From Catonia carolina (taxonomy: Eukaryota; Arthropoda; Insecta; Hemiptera; Achilidae), in assembly GCA_035578175.1 (NCBI GenBank), contig JAQMRL010000001.1, positions 438,252,639 to 438,316,638 on the forward strand: 64,000 bases of DNA, given 5' to 3'. Below, in pieces: positions 20,849-35,500 of the stretch; the stretch's first letter is position 1, and each line of letters starts with the position of its first letter. Both the position numbers and the translations under genes were made by a program. The notes under the pieces were generated by a model. That model saw only the letters and a program-made list of their open reading frames with translations. It did not search any database and had not been told where the DNA came from.

Positions 20849-23800
20849 CTGGAACAACACACATTTCATAATTAACAAATAGTATTGCGGCTGCCACCAT
20901 GCCCCAAGCTGGAGTTCCACACACTGCACGTGTGTACAGGGTTTGTATAAAAAGTAACCGGACTGAACTTAGAAAACATATTTATTGGCAAAATTTCTAC
21001 ACTTTTTTTCTAGAAATCTTTGAAGTAGTCCCTATTCAAGTCGATAACCCTTTGGTATCGGATTTTCCAGTCCCTGAACGCCCCCTGGAAGTCGGCAACC
21101 CGTAAAGCTTCTAGAGCCCTCATCGTAGCAAGTTGAACAGCTTCTAGAGTCCCAAACTGCGTCCCCTTTAGTACTCTCTTGATCTAGGGGAATAGGAAGT
21201 CCGGTGGTGCCGTATCCGGACTGTAGGGAGGCTGTGGCAACGTCGCCCTCGAGTGTTTGGCCGATTCCTCGGTAACAAGCAAACAGGTGTGCGACAGCGC
21301 ATTGTCATGGTGGAGGATCCACGAATCGGCAATCTCCAGACGGACTCGGCGAACCCGGGCGATCAGTCTTATCGATCCCAACCTCTTCTGCGATTGCTCA
21401 GATGACGGTCAGTGTTCAACACATCACGCACTTTTTGCACATTTGGGTCCGTGTGACTGGTTGATGGACGTCCGGCGCGCTGTTCGTCGTGGACGTCATC
21501 GCGGCCCTCTCGGAAATTCTTGTGCCACTGGAAGACTGGAGTTCTGGATATAGCTTCCTCACCGTAAACCTCATTGATCATTTTAAGAGTTTCCGTAGGC
21601 GTTTTTTTGAGTTTGACACAAAATTTGATGTTAACACGTTGCTCGATGGTACGCTCCATTTTCACTCCGACGAGATCACTGAACACGCACTGCGCTCTTG
21701 CACGATGCTAACCCTCCAAGCATCTAGAGGCAACTGACTCGGGCCCGCTCCCATTCCCTCGATCCCCCACCACCACTAGAGCACCAACAACCAGTTTACA
21801 AACGTTTTACCTGACCGTCACAAGCTCAGTCCGGTTACTTTTTATACAAACCCTGTATTTCAACAATAATACTGTGACAGATCGAAGAAAGGGATGGTTC
21901 GCGAAGGTTCTAGTACTCATTCATAAAAATAGTAACGAGGATAATAGAGTGTGAAATAATAGTAACAATAAGTGGCAATTGGACAATAATGACAATAGGA
22001 CTGCGCGCTATTGTGTAGGATAAAAGGTCGAGTATTGTTTGTTGTACAACTGTTATGAAAGGGAACCGTAACGACTTTTATTCTATTTACAAAAGACCTA
22101 TTGTTGATTTGTTTACAATGGATTTTTCTAGCACTCACTTATAAAGGGGTTTTTTTGTACCTTACTATTTGTTCGGTGTTTTTCGGGAAGGTTCTTTTGA
22201 TTCACTATAAAAGAGATCCCTGAGTGCGGTCAGCAGTCAGTATTCATTTGATCTTCGACGAGCGATTATCGGGGTGTTATACAGGTTAACGATTCTGAGC
22301 AATGTGTTGGTCAACGATTGTCATACCGTCTTTGTGTGAGTGTGCATTGTGTAAAGTTAATGTGCAGTTTTTGTGTATCCAGTTTCATTTTGTATGTGTA
22401 ATGTTATAAAAGTGATTGTAAGTAGTGCTAAGTAAGTTATTAAGTTATTTATTGTTTATTATTTATTTAAAGTAAATTATTAAGTTATTGTAATAAGTCA
22501 TTTTAATTAGTTTATTATTTATTTTGTAAACCTTTAAGTGTAATAAATATTTGTAATTGTAAACTCTAGTGTGTTAATTATTTAATTACCTAGATCCCGA
22601 AACGGACCTTAGCGATAAGTGTCACAATACTAATGCACACATACACACAAAACGACGTTTTGATAATTTCCCTCGCGTAAATCTCTCACCTTCATCAAAC
22701 CCCTTCTTCTACTTCAACAGAAGTACGTACTCACATGTACACAGACACAAACATATTTATGAAAATCTTCATTAGGGCCCTTAGGGTTATCATTTTTGAA
22801 AATTTAAAAAGAAAATGTTGCTGTGAATATAAATACAAATATGCTGTAAAAATTTCATGAAAATCCATTCAGTAGTTTTGTAAATTAGCCTGCACAAAAA
22901 AAGACATGCTTTGTCTTTCTTCTTCTTTTTTTTTTAAAGCCACATAGGGACTACTATTCATCAAACTAAAAAAAACTCATTTCAATTTTTGCAGTTCAAT
23001 TTTTCAGTTTTTGGAGTCCTTTCCTGATGTTTCCCTCCTTGAACTTTCTTCAGTATTCCCTCAATCCATCCGATCTTCTCTGACGTTCCTTGTCAGAATA
23101 CACAACTTTCTGTCGTTTCGTCAGTTTCTGCTGTTCAAGTCTTGTGGTCTTCAGCCTGTGGTAATTTCCGGATTTTTTTTTGAGGTGCTCAAGTGAGATT
23201 TGGAGTCTGTTCATGTCCTTCTTAATTTCCCTGATCCAGTGGGGCTGAGTTTTTCTGTTTAGGAAAAAGTTGATGATTTGTATTGGGATTCTGGAAGAGT
23301 CGGTCCTCAAGAGAAGTCCAAAGAAGGAAATTCTCTTTTTCCTCATCTGGTCTGCTAGAGGTTCTGTAATTCTGTATACTTCTTCTTTCGAGACGGGTTT
23401 CCATATCCCATCAGAGAAACATTTTTTGTTTAGGCATCTCCTGATGATCCGACGCTCCAACTTTGAGATTCTGCTTTGTCTTTATAATATTATCATTAAT
23501 TATTAATTAATTAGTTAATAAGTACAGTGGATTAACTAAATCGCTTATCGGTTTTAGTGACAACTGTGAAAATTTTCAACTATGCCGGTTTTCTCTCAAA
23601 AGTATGAGTCAGCAAGTTACTCATTGTTTTGTCTAGTTTTAACGTGTTTTTTCGTAATAACGTTAGTCTCAACGTGCATTTACAGTGGTCTGTGTCGGAA
23701 GTCTGATTACTAAAAGGCCTATCCTTTCTTTTTGTGTCTTAAATAAGTACTGATCTAAAGTTATAATGTTAGTTTACTCAAGTTTAGTTCATATCTTTTG

Positions 23801-26800
23801 TGTAAACGCATCCGTTATTCGTAGTAGCATTCGTTATTTTTGTGTTTTACAAAAATGAAATATGGCGTCATCGCGTAGACATTAAAAGAAAGTGCACATT
23901 ATTTGGTATTTGGAAAACGGTGAAACAAACGGGGATATTGCTACGTAGTTCAACGTTGGAAAAAATTCAGTATAGTTTTAATGAAGATAAAGAGAAATCG
24001 AAGAGACTTTGACATAGTCAACAAAATCTGGTGTGAAACACTCACACAACTTTCTCTTATCAATGCAAATAATTAATAATATAACCTAACATTAGTAATA
24101 CAACATTAGAAATAAACTAACCTCAAGAAACATAACCTTATTTTAATCATGAGTGAAAGACGCAAAATGAAAATCAACCTCAGTGTGGCTTAAAAATACG
24201 GAAAATCACTTTTTCACGCTAAACTAGGCTCTGTAGAGAAAAATGCTTGAAATAAAAGTTGTACATCTTTTAATTTTCTATAAATTTGATTATATAACCA
24301 AGATCCACAAGAAGAGAACGAACGAACACATAATGAATGTCCTAGGCGAAACTCTAACAACTAAGCTCATAAAACGTCGACTACAATATTACGGTCACAT
24401 GATGAGATTCCAAAACAAAAATAACGAAACGTACAAAATGATCACATATCAGGAAGGTTTTAAAACCAAAGATAGATGGATCAAAGAAATCTAAATAAAC
24501 CTAAACACCATAAACGCTTCACATAACGATGTAATAGATGGAACTGCCTTTAGAAGGAAAATAAAAGATTTTGGGAATTTCCCGACTGCAGAATTAAGGC
24601 AGAGGACATGGACGCAGGAACAAAGGGAGAAGGTTAGCGAGAGGATGAAGGCGTACCATGCGAACAAACGACAGCTTAAAAAATAATTTTATATAACCAA
24701 TGCGTTCTTTATACATAGGACAATAAAAAAAAAAAAAACTTTTGTTGTAAAATGCATACTAAGGCGGAAATCTTTAAAAAATCGATTTTTCACACGTTTT
24801 CATGAGAAAAAACAGAAAATCGCTAATTACCACTAAACTAAGCGTTATACAAAAACATGTTTGAAATAAAAGTTGTAGGATTTTAAATTCTCTACAACTT
24901 TTATTATATACATTTTTTCGCTAAAATGCATATTAAAGCCGCAATATTAAAATAAACAACTTTTTTACCTGAAAACAGCCTGACCAAGAATTTCAGAAAA
25001 CATGGCGCCTACCCTATCTTATAGAGTATAAAAAATTAAGTAAATAAGGCGATTTAAAAAAAAATCGTAGGACCAGTTTTTGAGAAAATCGCAAAAAAGT
25101 GAAATATTACACGAATAAACTACTACTTCCAGTTGACCGATTTTGATGAAAATGTTCTTGTCGGGCCCGGTAGTGGTATGTAACTTAAGTTTCAAGTTTC
25201 AAGTTCGTACGATGTTCCGTTCTTGAGATATTTTGTATACACACCCACACAGACCAATCGCTAAAAACATGTTTTTTGGGTTCAGGAGGTCTGAAAATGT
25301 GTAGATCCGGTGAAAAATCGACATGTAAACAATACTTTCCTTCCTATATATTCATATAGGCAAGAGAAAGTAAAAATTGGGGTAATTTATTGATATATTT
25401 TCTCCTCACATAAGTAAATTTTTGTTCAAACAATTTAGTATTGTGGTTAACAACATAATAATCATTTCTGTTTCTTGTTTTTTGGACATTGAAGTTTTGC
25501 GTAAAAAGTATTTTGCCTAACATAAATTATCACCTCAAAAACGTAGAGCGAGAAAACTGTAAGCAATTTAACCTCCTTAAATAGTGGTGTGAATGAAGTG
25601 CACTGGTTAGCTCCCACCATACACCTAATACCTTTCTTTTGAGTTTTAAGAACCCTATTCATATTACCCCATACTAAAATACCGTAACGGATATGAGACA
25701 GAATTTGACCATGATAAGCTGTCATTAGGAATCTTTTATCATTCAGGCTTGGACGCCAGATCTACTTGAATACCTTCATTCCAAAGCCTGTCTAATCTAG
25801 AACAACCTTTTTCCATCCTGGGTATGATGATACACTGAATCCCCTTATAACCTGAAAGATCTCATACTATCTAAGATGACTCAGGAAGTAGAAGACACAA
25901 ATACGAGGGCTATTCAGAAAGTAGGGAACGTTTTGTAAATAAACAAAAACTATGTAAAAGAAAAATTTTTTATTATATAGTACATCTGAAAGAGTGACTA
26001 AAATACTACTTTTCTACATAGTCACCAAGCAAATTGAGGCACTTGTCATAGCGGTGGACAAGCTTCAAAATTCCTTCGTCATAGAAATCCGCCGCCTGCG
26101 ACCGCAGCCACTCAGTGACGCGCGCCCGGAGTTCCTCGTCGTCGTCGAAGCGCTGTGTTGCTAGCCAGTTCTTCATTCTTGGAAAAAAGTGAAAATCACT
26201 CGGTGCAAGATCAGGACTATAAGGTGGATGAGGGAAAACCTCCCATTTGAATGAATCAAGGAGTTCTTTTGTGCGGTTTGCCGTGTGAGGTCGGGCATTG
26301 TCATGAAGAAACAAAATTTTTGACGACAACTTTCCTCGGCGCTTGTTTTGAACTGCTCTCCTAAGGTTGCGCAATGTTTGGCAGTACCGATCAGAGTTTA
26401 TTGTTGCACCACGCTCGAGAAAGTCAATGAGCAGCACACCTTGCCTGTCCCAAAACACAGTAGCCACAATCCTGCTTGCTGATTTTTGTGCGGTTTGCAC
26501 GGCAAACCGCACAAAAGAACTCCTTGATTCATTCAAATGGGAGGTTTTCCCTCATCCACCCTATAGTCCTGATCTTGCACCGAGTGATTTTCACTTGTTT
26601 CCAAGAATGAAGAACTGGCTAGCAACACAGCGCTTCGACGACAACGAGGAGCTCCAGGCGCGCGTCACTGAGTGGCTGCGGTCGCAGGCGGGGGATTTCT
26701 ATGACGAAGGAATTTTGAAGCTTGTCCACCGCTATGACAAGTGCCTCAATTTGCTTGGTGACTATGTAGAAAAGTAGTATTTTAGTCACTCTTTCAGATG

Positions 26801-29800
26801 TATATAATAAAAAACTTTTCTTTTACATAGTTTTTGTTTATTTACAAAACGTTCCCTACTTTCTGAATAGCCCTCGTATTAATGGCTGTGTGATAACTTG
26901 GTGGAAGCTCTAACGCCAAGGAGTTAGTGTCTACTAAAAGAAAATTCAAGAAATGTTTACATATCATATTATCTATCATGCTTCCACCAAATTCTTCCTG
27001 GAAACAATATCCTGAATCAATCAACTTGAAATGCGAAATCTATTACCTAGAGTAATGTAAAATGATAAACATGTTTGAACGAACCGTGAGTCATAGCAGT
27101 CAATATTCTTTGCGCCAGATTATATCTCATTATGTAATCACCATATCCGGTGGTAGAAACTGTACCGATGTAATCATCTGCGTAACCACCACTACCTGTT
27201 AACAAAACATAAAAATTTTACACAATGAAACAAATTTTTTATTAAATATTTCAACCCACCAGGTTCGTCTAGAGTAGGGTGACCAGGCGCCCCGTAAAAA
27301 CGGGAAAGTCCCGTTTTTTTACATTGTGTCCTGTTGTCCCAAAAAAACATTGTCGGGACGTCAAAATTTCCCGATTTCTCACTTTTATAATAACATTGAA
27401 ATATATATTTGTAACCACCAGAATACGGTAACATAAAACACTTACCAATGTTTATAGCGCTTTCATGTATCTTGTACACATCTTCAGTAAATTAAAATTT
27501 ATTTTACGTCAAAATTTAAATTTAAATTTACTGAAGATGTGTACAAGATACACGAAAGCACTATAAACATTGGTAAGTGTTTTATGTTACCTTATTCTGG
27601 AGGTTACAAATATATATTTCAATTTTAAATAATACGGCTGTTTAAAATCCTACATAGGATGTTTGATAAAATATAACATCATAGAGCAAAAAGGCATTAT
27701 TAAGTTGGCTGGAGCAAATGAAAAGTACACCAAAACTTAAAAATGTATTGCATTTTGTTAAATTCTGTTACCGGTTGTGTATTTTAATGGTATATATCCT
27801 TGTTCATTTATACTTTTGAGAAATAACTTTAGTAATAAAGTAATATGAACCTCAACATTTTATTTATTTATTTTTATTCCTTGAAAAACTAGTAAATTGT
27901 GTGCTTTGATGGGATTAAAAGAAAAGAAAATTTACGCTTTAAGTTTTAAAAACAAGTTTAGACACTTGATTTTTTTTATTTTATAATATTTTTAACAGAT
28001 GAACATTAAACCAGGATTCTGTAGGCCCTATTCCATACCCCCACCCCTAGACCACAGCCCCGGTAGTGCGTGTTATACAGGGTGATTCACGAAGATATGC
28101 AGAAACTTTAGGAGCTCATTGTACATGTAAACATAAAGAAAAAAGTTTATATAAACATGGGTCCGGAAATGCTTCGTTTCCGAGTTACGGCTAGCAAAAG
28201 ATTTCGCCCAGATTTCAGCTCACCAGGTGATATGAGGTCTTTCTGCAATTTTGGTAAGGTAGATTAAGGGGCGAATTCAATCAGTTCTTACGGTTTTTGA
28301 CCTGATATATTGGATAAAACAGGTCCCAGAACTGTAAGTTAAATAGTTTTTGAGAAACCCAGTGTCAAATGCAAAAAATGGTGTAAAAAAAACACAATTT
28401 TTCACTTTGTTTTTCCGGTTAATTTTACTTTGTACTGTTATGAATAAAAATTCATTTAATCAAACATCTATTCACTTTCTGTGTAATTTATTTACACCGG
28501 TTTGTTCAGAATAAAATTTTCAACATGTTTTATTCAAAAAATTTAACTGTTTCTTGGTGAAATAAAAAAGTTATTTTTGCCCAAAGATGAAAAAATGTAT
28601 TTTTCACTCCATTTTTTGCATTTGACACTGGTTTTCTTAAAAAATATTTAACTTACAGTTCTGGGACCTGTTTTATTCAATTTATCAGCACAAAAACCAT
28701 AAGAAATGATTGAATTCGCCCCTTAATCTACCTTACCAGAATTTCAGGAAGACCTCATTTCACTTGGTGAGCTGAAACCCGGGCGAAACTTTCGCTAGCC
28801 GTAACTCGGAAACGAAGCATTTCCAGACCCATGTTTATATAAACTTTTTTCATTATTTTTACATGTACAATGAGCTCCTAAAGTTTCTGCATATTGTCGT
28901 GAATCACCCTGTATTAGTGTCCCGTTTTTGCATGGTAACAATCTGGTCACCCTAGTCTAGAGGTAAAGTTGTTGCCATGAGTCAGCTGTTACAGCTGATT
29001 TTCGGAGACGAAGGTTCCTGGTTCAAATCCTAATAAAGGTAGTTACTTTTATATACAGGGTGATTCATGAAGTTCTCCCCCCACTTCTACAGCACATTGT
29101 ACTAGTAAAAATAATGAAAAAATGTTATATAAACATAGGTCCGAAAACGCTTCGTTAGCGAGTTACAGCTAGCGAAAGTTTCGCCTGGATTTCAGTTCAC
29201 CAGGTGAAATGAGGTCTTCCTGGAATTGTGGTAAGGTAGATTAAGGGGCAAATTCAATCATTTCTTATGGTTTTTGATCTGATAAATTGAATAAAACAGG
29301 TCCCAGAACTGTAAGTTAAATAGTTTTTGAGAAAACCAGTGTCAAATGCAAAAAATGGAGTGAAAATCACAGTTTTTCATTTTTGGGCAAGAATAACTTT
29401 GTTATTTCACCAAGAAACAGTTAAAATTTTTCAATAAAAAATGTAGAAAATTTTATTCTGAACAAACCGGTGTAAATAAAGTACACAGAAAGCGAATAGT
29501 TTTTGAGAAAACCAGTGTCAAATGCAAAAAAAATGGAGTGAAAAAAACACATTTTTTCATTTTAGTTTTTCCGGTTAATTTTACTTTGTACTCTTATGAA
29601 TAAAAACTCATTTAATCAAACATCTATTCGCTTTCTGTGTACTTAATTTACACCGGTTTGTTCAGAATAAAATTTTCTACATGTTTTATTGAAAAATTTT
29701 AACTGTTTCTTGGTGAAATAACACAGTTATCCTTGCCCAAAGATGAAAAAATAAGTTTTTCACTCCATTTTTTGCATTTGACACTGGTTTTCTTAAAAAC

Positions 29801-30654
29801 TATTTAACTTACAGATCTGGGACCTGTTTTATTCAATTTATCAGATCAAAAACCATAAGAAATGATTGAATTTGCCCCTTAATCTACCTTACCACAATTC
29901 CAGGAAGACCTCATTTCACCTGGTGAACTGAAATCCAGGCGAAACTTTCGCTAGCTGTAACTCGCTAACGAAGCGTTTTCGGACCTATGTTTATATAACA
30001 TTTTTTCATTATTTTTACTAGTACAATGTGCTGTAGAAGTGGGGGGAGAACTTCATGAATCACCCTGTAGATTTGAATACTAGATAGTAGTTGCTGGTGT
30101 ACTGTAATGGTTGGGATTCAACTAACTATATTCTCTCAGGAATGGTTGGCCTGAGTCTGTACAAGACTACACCTCATTTACATGTCACACATCAACGTCA
30201 TCTCATTGGGTCATGGGATTGCTTATTGTCCTGAATTGAACAGATTGAAACATACACATATTAGGGATAAAAAAAATTAAATACAAGCGTTATCGGATAC
30301 AAGACGTAAAGGATTGTTTTCGTGTCGATTTTTTGAAATCGAGTTTTCACCAGATATACACGTTTTCAGACCCCCTGAAACCAAAAATCATGTTTTTAGC
30401 GATTGGTCTGTGTGTACGTGTGTGTGTGAACAAAATATCTCAAGAACAGACCATTGTACGAAATTGAAACTTGAAATTTAAGTTAGGTACCACTAGAGAA
30501 CCTGACACAAACATTTTTAATCAAAATTGGTCAACCGGAAGTAGTAGTTTATTCATGCGATTTTTCACTTTTTGCAATTTTCTTAAAAATGGCTCCTACA
30601 ATTTCTTTAAAAAAAAAAAACACCTCATTTACTACACTCTTTACGCTCTACACA

Positions 30655-30685
<31 letters not shown>

Positions 30686-31053
30686 ATTGGCGGGTGAACA
30701 ATCCGACGCTTGGTGAATTCTGCTTCGCAATGATAGGACGAGCCGCTTGGTGATTTCTGCTTCACAATGATAGGAAGAGCCGCTTGGTGAATTTTGCTTC
30801 GCAACGATTGGAAGAGCCGCTTGGTGAATTCTGCTTCGCAACGATAGGAAAAGCCGCTTGGTGAATTCTGCTTCGCAATGATAGGAAGAGCCGCTTGGTG
30901 AATTCTGCTTCACAACGATAGGAAGAGCCGCTTGGTGAATTCTGCTTCACAACGATAGGAAGAGCCGCTTGGTGAATTCTGCTTCGCAATGATAGGAAAA
31001 GCCGACATCGAAGGATCAAAAAGCGACATCACTATCAACGCTTGGCCGCCACG

Positions 31054-31092
<39 letters not shown>

Positions 31093-32484
31093 ATTAAATC
31101 TCGTAAAGTCAAGAGGTTCAACATTGCTGAAATTCATGGGGAGACTGTGTTCTTGTAGAAAAAAAGTTTTTTTTTTTTAAGATTGGGGACTAAATATGCA
31201 TTTTAGCGCACAAGTGTACATAATAAACGTTGTAGACAATTTTAAAATCTACAAATTTTATTCTGAAAATATCTTTGTATAATGCTTAGTTTAGGGGTAA
31301 TTAGTGATTTTTTGTTTTGTTTTTCATGAAAATCTGTAAAAAATGGATTTTTTAAGATTTCGGCCTTAGTATGCATTTTACGATATAAGTGTATGAAATC
31401 AAGTTTAAAGGGAATTAAAAAACCTACATCTTTTATTTTAAGCATTATGCTCTACAGAGCCTAGTTTACAATCAAAGAGTGGTTTTCCGTATTATTAAGC
31501 CAAATTAACGTTTGTTTTCATTTCGCATCATTTTTACTCATGATTAAAATTAGGTTATGTTTTTTGAGATTAGTTTTTTGTTTATTTTAAGTAAAGTCGC
31601 CCCATTCAGGCACGGCATATTTTCATACGTTACAAAAAAGTCATTTCATCTTTCACAGTCTGCATTAGTAGTAATTGCAGAACAGTTGGATGTTAAAAAT
31701 TTAAAAAAAATCTGGTGTGAAACACTCACACAACTTTCTCTTGCCAATGGAAATAATTAACAATAAACCTAACATTAGTAATAATACATTAGAAATAAAC
31801 AAAAAACTAACCTCAATAAACATAACCTAATTTTAATCATATATGAAAAGACGCAAAATGAAAATCGATCTGTTTGCCTTAAAAATACGGAAAATCACTA
31901 TTTCACGCTAAACTAGGCTCTGTAGAGAAAAATGCTCTGAATAAAAGATGTAGATCTTTTAATTTCCTATAAATTCGATTATATAGACTTTTGTCATAAA
32001 ATGCATACTAAGGCCGAAATATTAAAAAAATCGATTTTTCACACGTTTTCGTGAGAAGAAACAGAAAATTGATAATTATTGCTAAACTAAGCATTATACA
32101 AAAAATTGTTTGAAATAAAAGTTGTAGGATTTTAAATTCTCTACATTTTTTATTATATCAATTTTTGCGCTAAAATACATATTAAAGCCGTAATCTTAAA
32201 AAAACAGTTTTTTCACATAAAAACAGCCTCACCAAGAATTTCAGCAAACATGGCGCCTACCCTATTTTGCAGAGAATAAAAAATTGAGTAAACCAGGCGA
32301 TTTTTAAAAAAATCGTAGGACCAGTTTTTGAGAAAATCACAAAAAAGCTAAAAATTATACGAATAAACTACTACTTTGGTTGACCGATTTTGATGAAAAT
32401 GTTTGGGTCAGGTCCGGTAGTAGTATGTAACTTAAGTTTCAAGTTTGAAGTTCGTACGATGTTCCGTTCTTGAGATATTCTGTT

Positions 32485-32547
<63 letters not shown>

Positions 32548-35500
32548 CAATCGCTAAGAACATGTTTGTGTGGGTTGAGGGGGTCTGTTTACATGTAGAT
32601 CCGGTGAAGAGTGTATTTGTTAAAATCGACATGAAAACAATAATTTTCTTTCCTATATATTCATATAGGCAAGAGAAAGTAAAAAATTTTAGCCGCATCA
32701 ACAGCTTGATCATTGGTGCCTATGGTGGGATAAAAACGGCACCAACGGGTTTTGGCATGTAATAATTTCCAGACCCTAACCGGAAATCGAACCCGAGACC
32801 TTAGCTTACTAGGCTAGTACGCTATCCACTATGTCACAGGCAATCAATTTTTCATTATTTACTAATGTTAGGTTACGTTGTTCATTATTACTTTCTCTTG
32901 CCTATATGAATATATAGGAAGGAAAGTGTTGTTTTCATGTCAATTTTAACAAATAACACTCTTCACCGGATCTACTCGTTTTCAGACCCGCTGAACTCAA
33001 AAAACATGTTTTTAGCGATAAGTCTGTGTGTGTGTGTGTGTGTGTGTGTGAACAGAATATCTCAAGAACGGAACATCGTACGAACTTGAAACTTAAGTTA
33101 CATACCACTACTGGACCCGACACAAACATTTTCATCAAAATCGGCAACCAGAAGTAGTAGTTTATTCATGTAATTTTTCACTTTTTTGCGATTTTCTCAA
33201 AAACTGGTCCTACGACTTTTTTTACAATCGCCTGGTTTACTCAATTTTTTTATGCTCTACAAGATACGGTAGGCGCCATGTTTGCTATAATTCTGGGTGA
33301 GGCTGTTTTTACATATAAAAAGTTTTTTTTTAAGATTACGGCTTTAATATGCATTATAGCGCAAAAATGTATATAATAAAAAATGTAGAGAATTCAAAAT
33401 TCTACAACTTTTATTTCAAACATTTTTTTGTATAACGCTTAGTTTAGCAGTAATTAGCGATTTTCTGTATTTTCTCACGAAAACATGTGAAAAATCTATT
33501 TTTTAAAGATTTCGGCCTAAGTATGCATTTTATGACAAAAGTGTATATAATCGAATTTATAGAAAATTAAAAGATCTACAACTTTTAATTAGACCATTTT
33601 TCTCTACAGAGCCTAGTTTAGCGTGAAAGAGTGATTTTCCATATTTTTAAGCCGAACTGAGGTTGATTTTCATTTTGCGTCTTTCACTCATGATTAAAAT
33701 TAGGTTATGTTTATTGAGATTAGTTTTTTGTTTATTTTAAATGTTTTATTACTAATGTTAGGTTATATTGTTTAAATTATTTGCACTGGCAAGAGAAAGT
33801 TGTGCGAGTGTTTCACACCAGATTTTTGCATTAGGAAGAGAAAGTCGTGTGAGTGTTTCACACCAAATTTTTGAACTAGTAATGTTGTTCCAGAAGTGTA
33901 GAGATCACGGGTAAGAGGTGTTCATGTGTTTTATTGACTACGTGACGGCTTTTGATCACACTTGAAGCACAATGAGTGACTTGAAATTCTATCTCATGTA
34001 CAAGATTACTTTCAAAAGATATAAATTTAATTAAAAACATCTATTGGTGCCAGATGGCATCAGTAAAAGTAAATGAACAGATCACAGATTCTGCTTACTC
34101 AAGTTCACAGATAACAAGTGGGAAAATCAAACAACACGAATAGAAAATTTAAAAGCAAAAGCTTGTAAACAACGGGTGTTTCATTAAGGACGCAACCCTG
34201 CTCATAAGAAGATAGAAGTAATACATCGGTAAATTTTCTGTCCACCAATCGGTATGTTGGCAACAGTGTACTCAAGGCCAACTACCTAAGACAGTTAAAA
34301 TGTTCCAGTCAAGCATTAGTGTGGTGACAGTAGTCGTTTCGTTATATTGTGTCAGCAATGGTTTTTCTAAGGAAGAATGGTTGTTTATTGTAGAGACTTA
34401 CATAGTGAGTAAATCTTACAAATGTGTGCAACCGGTATAGGTACGGCAGCGTGAGTTTATTCTCCTTGAGCTGTGTAAAATTTTGTTCCTCATCACTAAA
34501 ATAAAAACGATCCAACAATTGAATACCATTTTCTTCAACCAAAGACGAAACCACCGAAAATATTGTAATCGTTTCTGATGGTCTGTAACTTTCAGTTCAT
34601 GAGTTATGCAGACGCGATAAGGATGCTAATGTAATTTTTTCGTAGCTCTAAAAACAGTAGTTAATGTTAGCCCAGCTTGCGATGATAATCTTCTAATAGC
34701 GCAAAAATGTATATAATAAAAAATGTAGAGAATTCAAAATTCTACAACTTTTATTTCAAACATTTTTTTGTATAACGCTTAGTTTAGCAGTAGGAGCCGA
34801 AGTAAGTCAGTGATCGGCTGGCTTGCATGTGCCGAAGCATCACGTCCAAGAGAGCACACCTGCTCCCTTACTTTTTGTAGCAGTTTTTCGTGCCCGTGCC
34901 TCTGGAAACTCCTCGGCTTTTTTGGCTACTCTTCAGCCACGCTTTGGTCTCGCCGAGGTGAGCTGAGATGCTGGGCTTCAGTCTGTCTATCCCTATCCTT
35001 GTCCTCGGCATCTAGCACTTGTTCTATCCGTGCTAGATGCAACTTCTCCTACTGTAGCTTTTGCCCAACCCAGTGGTGTTATGCGTTTACCGTGCCGAAG
35101 GGTGGATGGCACTGGGGTTTTAGTCAGTGTCTTTAACAGTGCCTGTAGGATACCTGGCTCACTCCTACAGTAAGTGTGCCTTACCCCTGCATGCGGGGCT
35201 CTGCAGGGGCGGACTGAATATTTCCCTAGCTCCTCGTGGGACCAAATATGGAACCGTCAATTAAAAATAATGAAATAAACAAACAGGGGGATGAACGTCC
35301 CCAAATTGAGGCCCAACCAGAGATGGGGGGGCCAGAAGAATCTGAAGGGAATTCAAGTCCCATGGTCATCGACGACCAAGGGGAACAGCAGGCGAGGGTG
35401 GGAACACCTGAGCGCCTGGGTTCTCTGGAGGTGACGTCGGAGGAAGATGTGAAGCTCCCTAAGGAGGAGGGAGAAACATCGGAAGTACCCAAGGAGATGG

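Larger units (their letters stand above)
27275..28954. mobile_element. hAT-type element, non-coding, inside SINE B
   Basis: Inverted ends TAGGGTGACCAG / CTGGTCACCCTA with an 8-bp duplication GTCTAGAG (27267-27274, 28955-28962), the hAT hallmark. The interior holds a fold-back repeat, AT-rich filler and a hairpin MITE. No transposase frame. Confidence 0.92.
27255..30270 (+). mobile_element. SINE B copy split by a hAT element and a hairpin MITE
   Basis: The head (CAACCCACCAGGTTCGTCTAGAG) resumes at 28955 after the hAT element. The body is cut again after CTTTTATA at 29055 and resumes at 30070 (GATTTGAATACTAG) to the GGGATAAAAA tail. Removing the insertions leaves a normal SINE B. Confidence 0.92.
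30310..31590 (+). repeat. Repeat D copy carrying an rRNA fragment
   Basis: D 5' half to ACGCTCTACA, then foreign sequence, then D resumes at TTGCTGAAATTC and continues through both sub-repeats to GATTAAAATTAGGTTATG. Confidence 0.85.

Noticed and set aside
20646..20924. Stand-alone 92-codon ORF starting at 20924
   Set aside because: The ATG lies in intron sequence. The conserved part begins exactly at the AG acceptor (20849) and is exon 6.
21873..22626. Endogenous virus or complete LTR retrotransposon
   Set aside because: Only a single LTR is present; no gag, pol or env frame on either side.
30641..31019. Repetitive protein-like ORFs and a CRISPR-like array
   Set aside because: The 37-bp units are direct tandem copies without spacers and derive from 28S rRNA; there is no cas gene and the context is eukaryotic.
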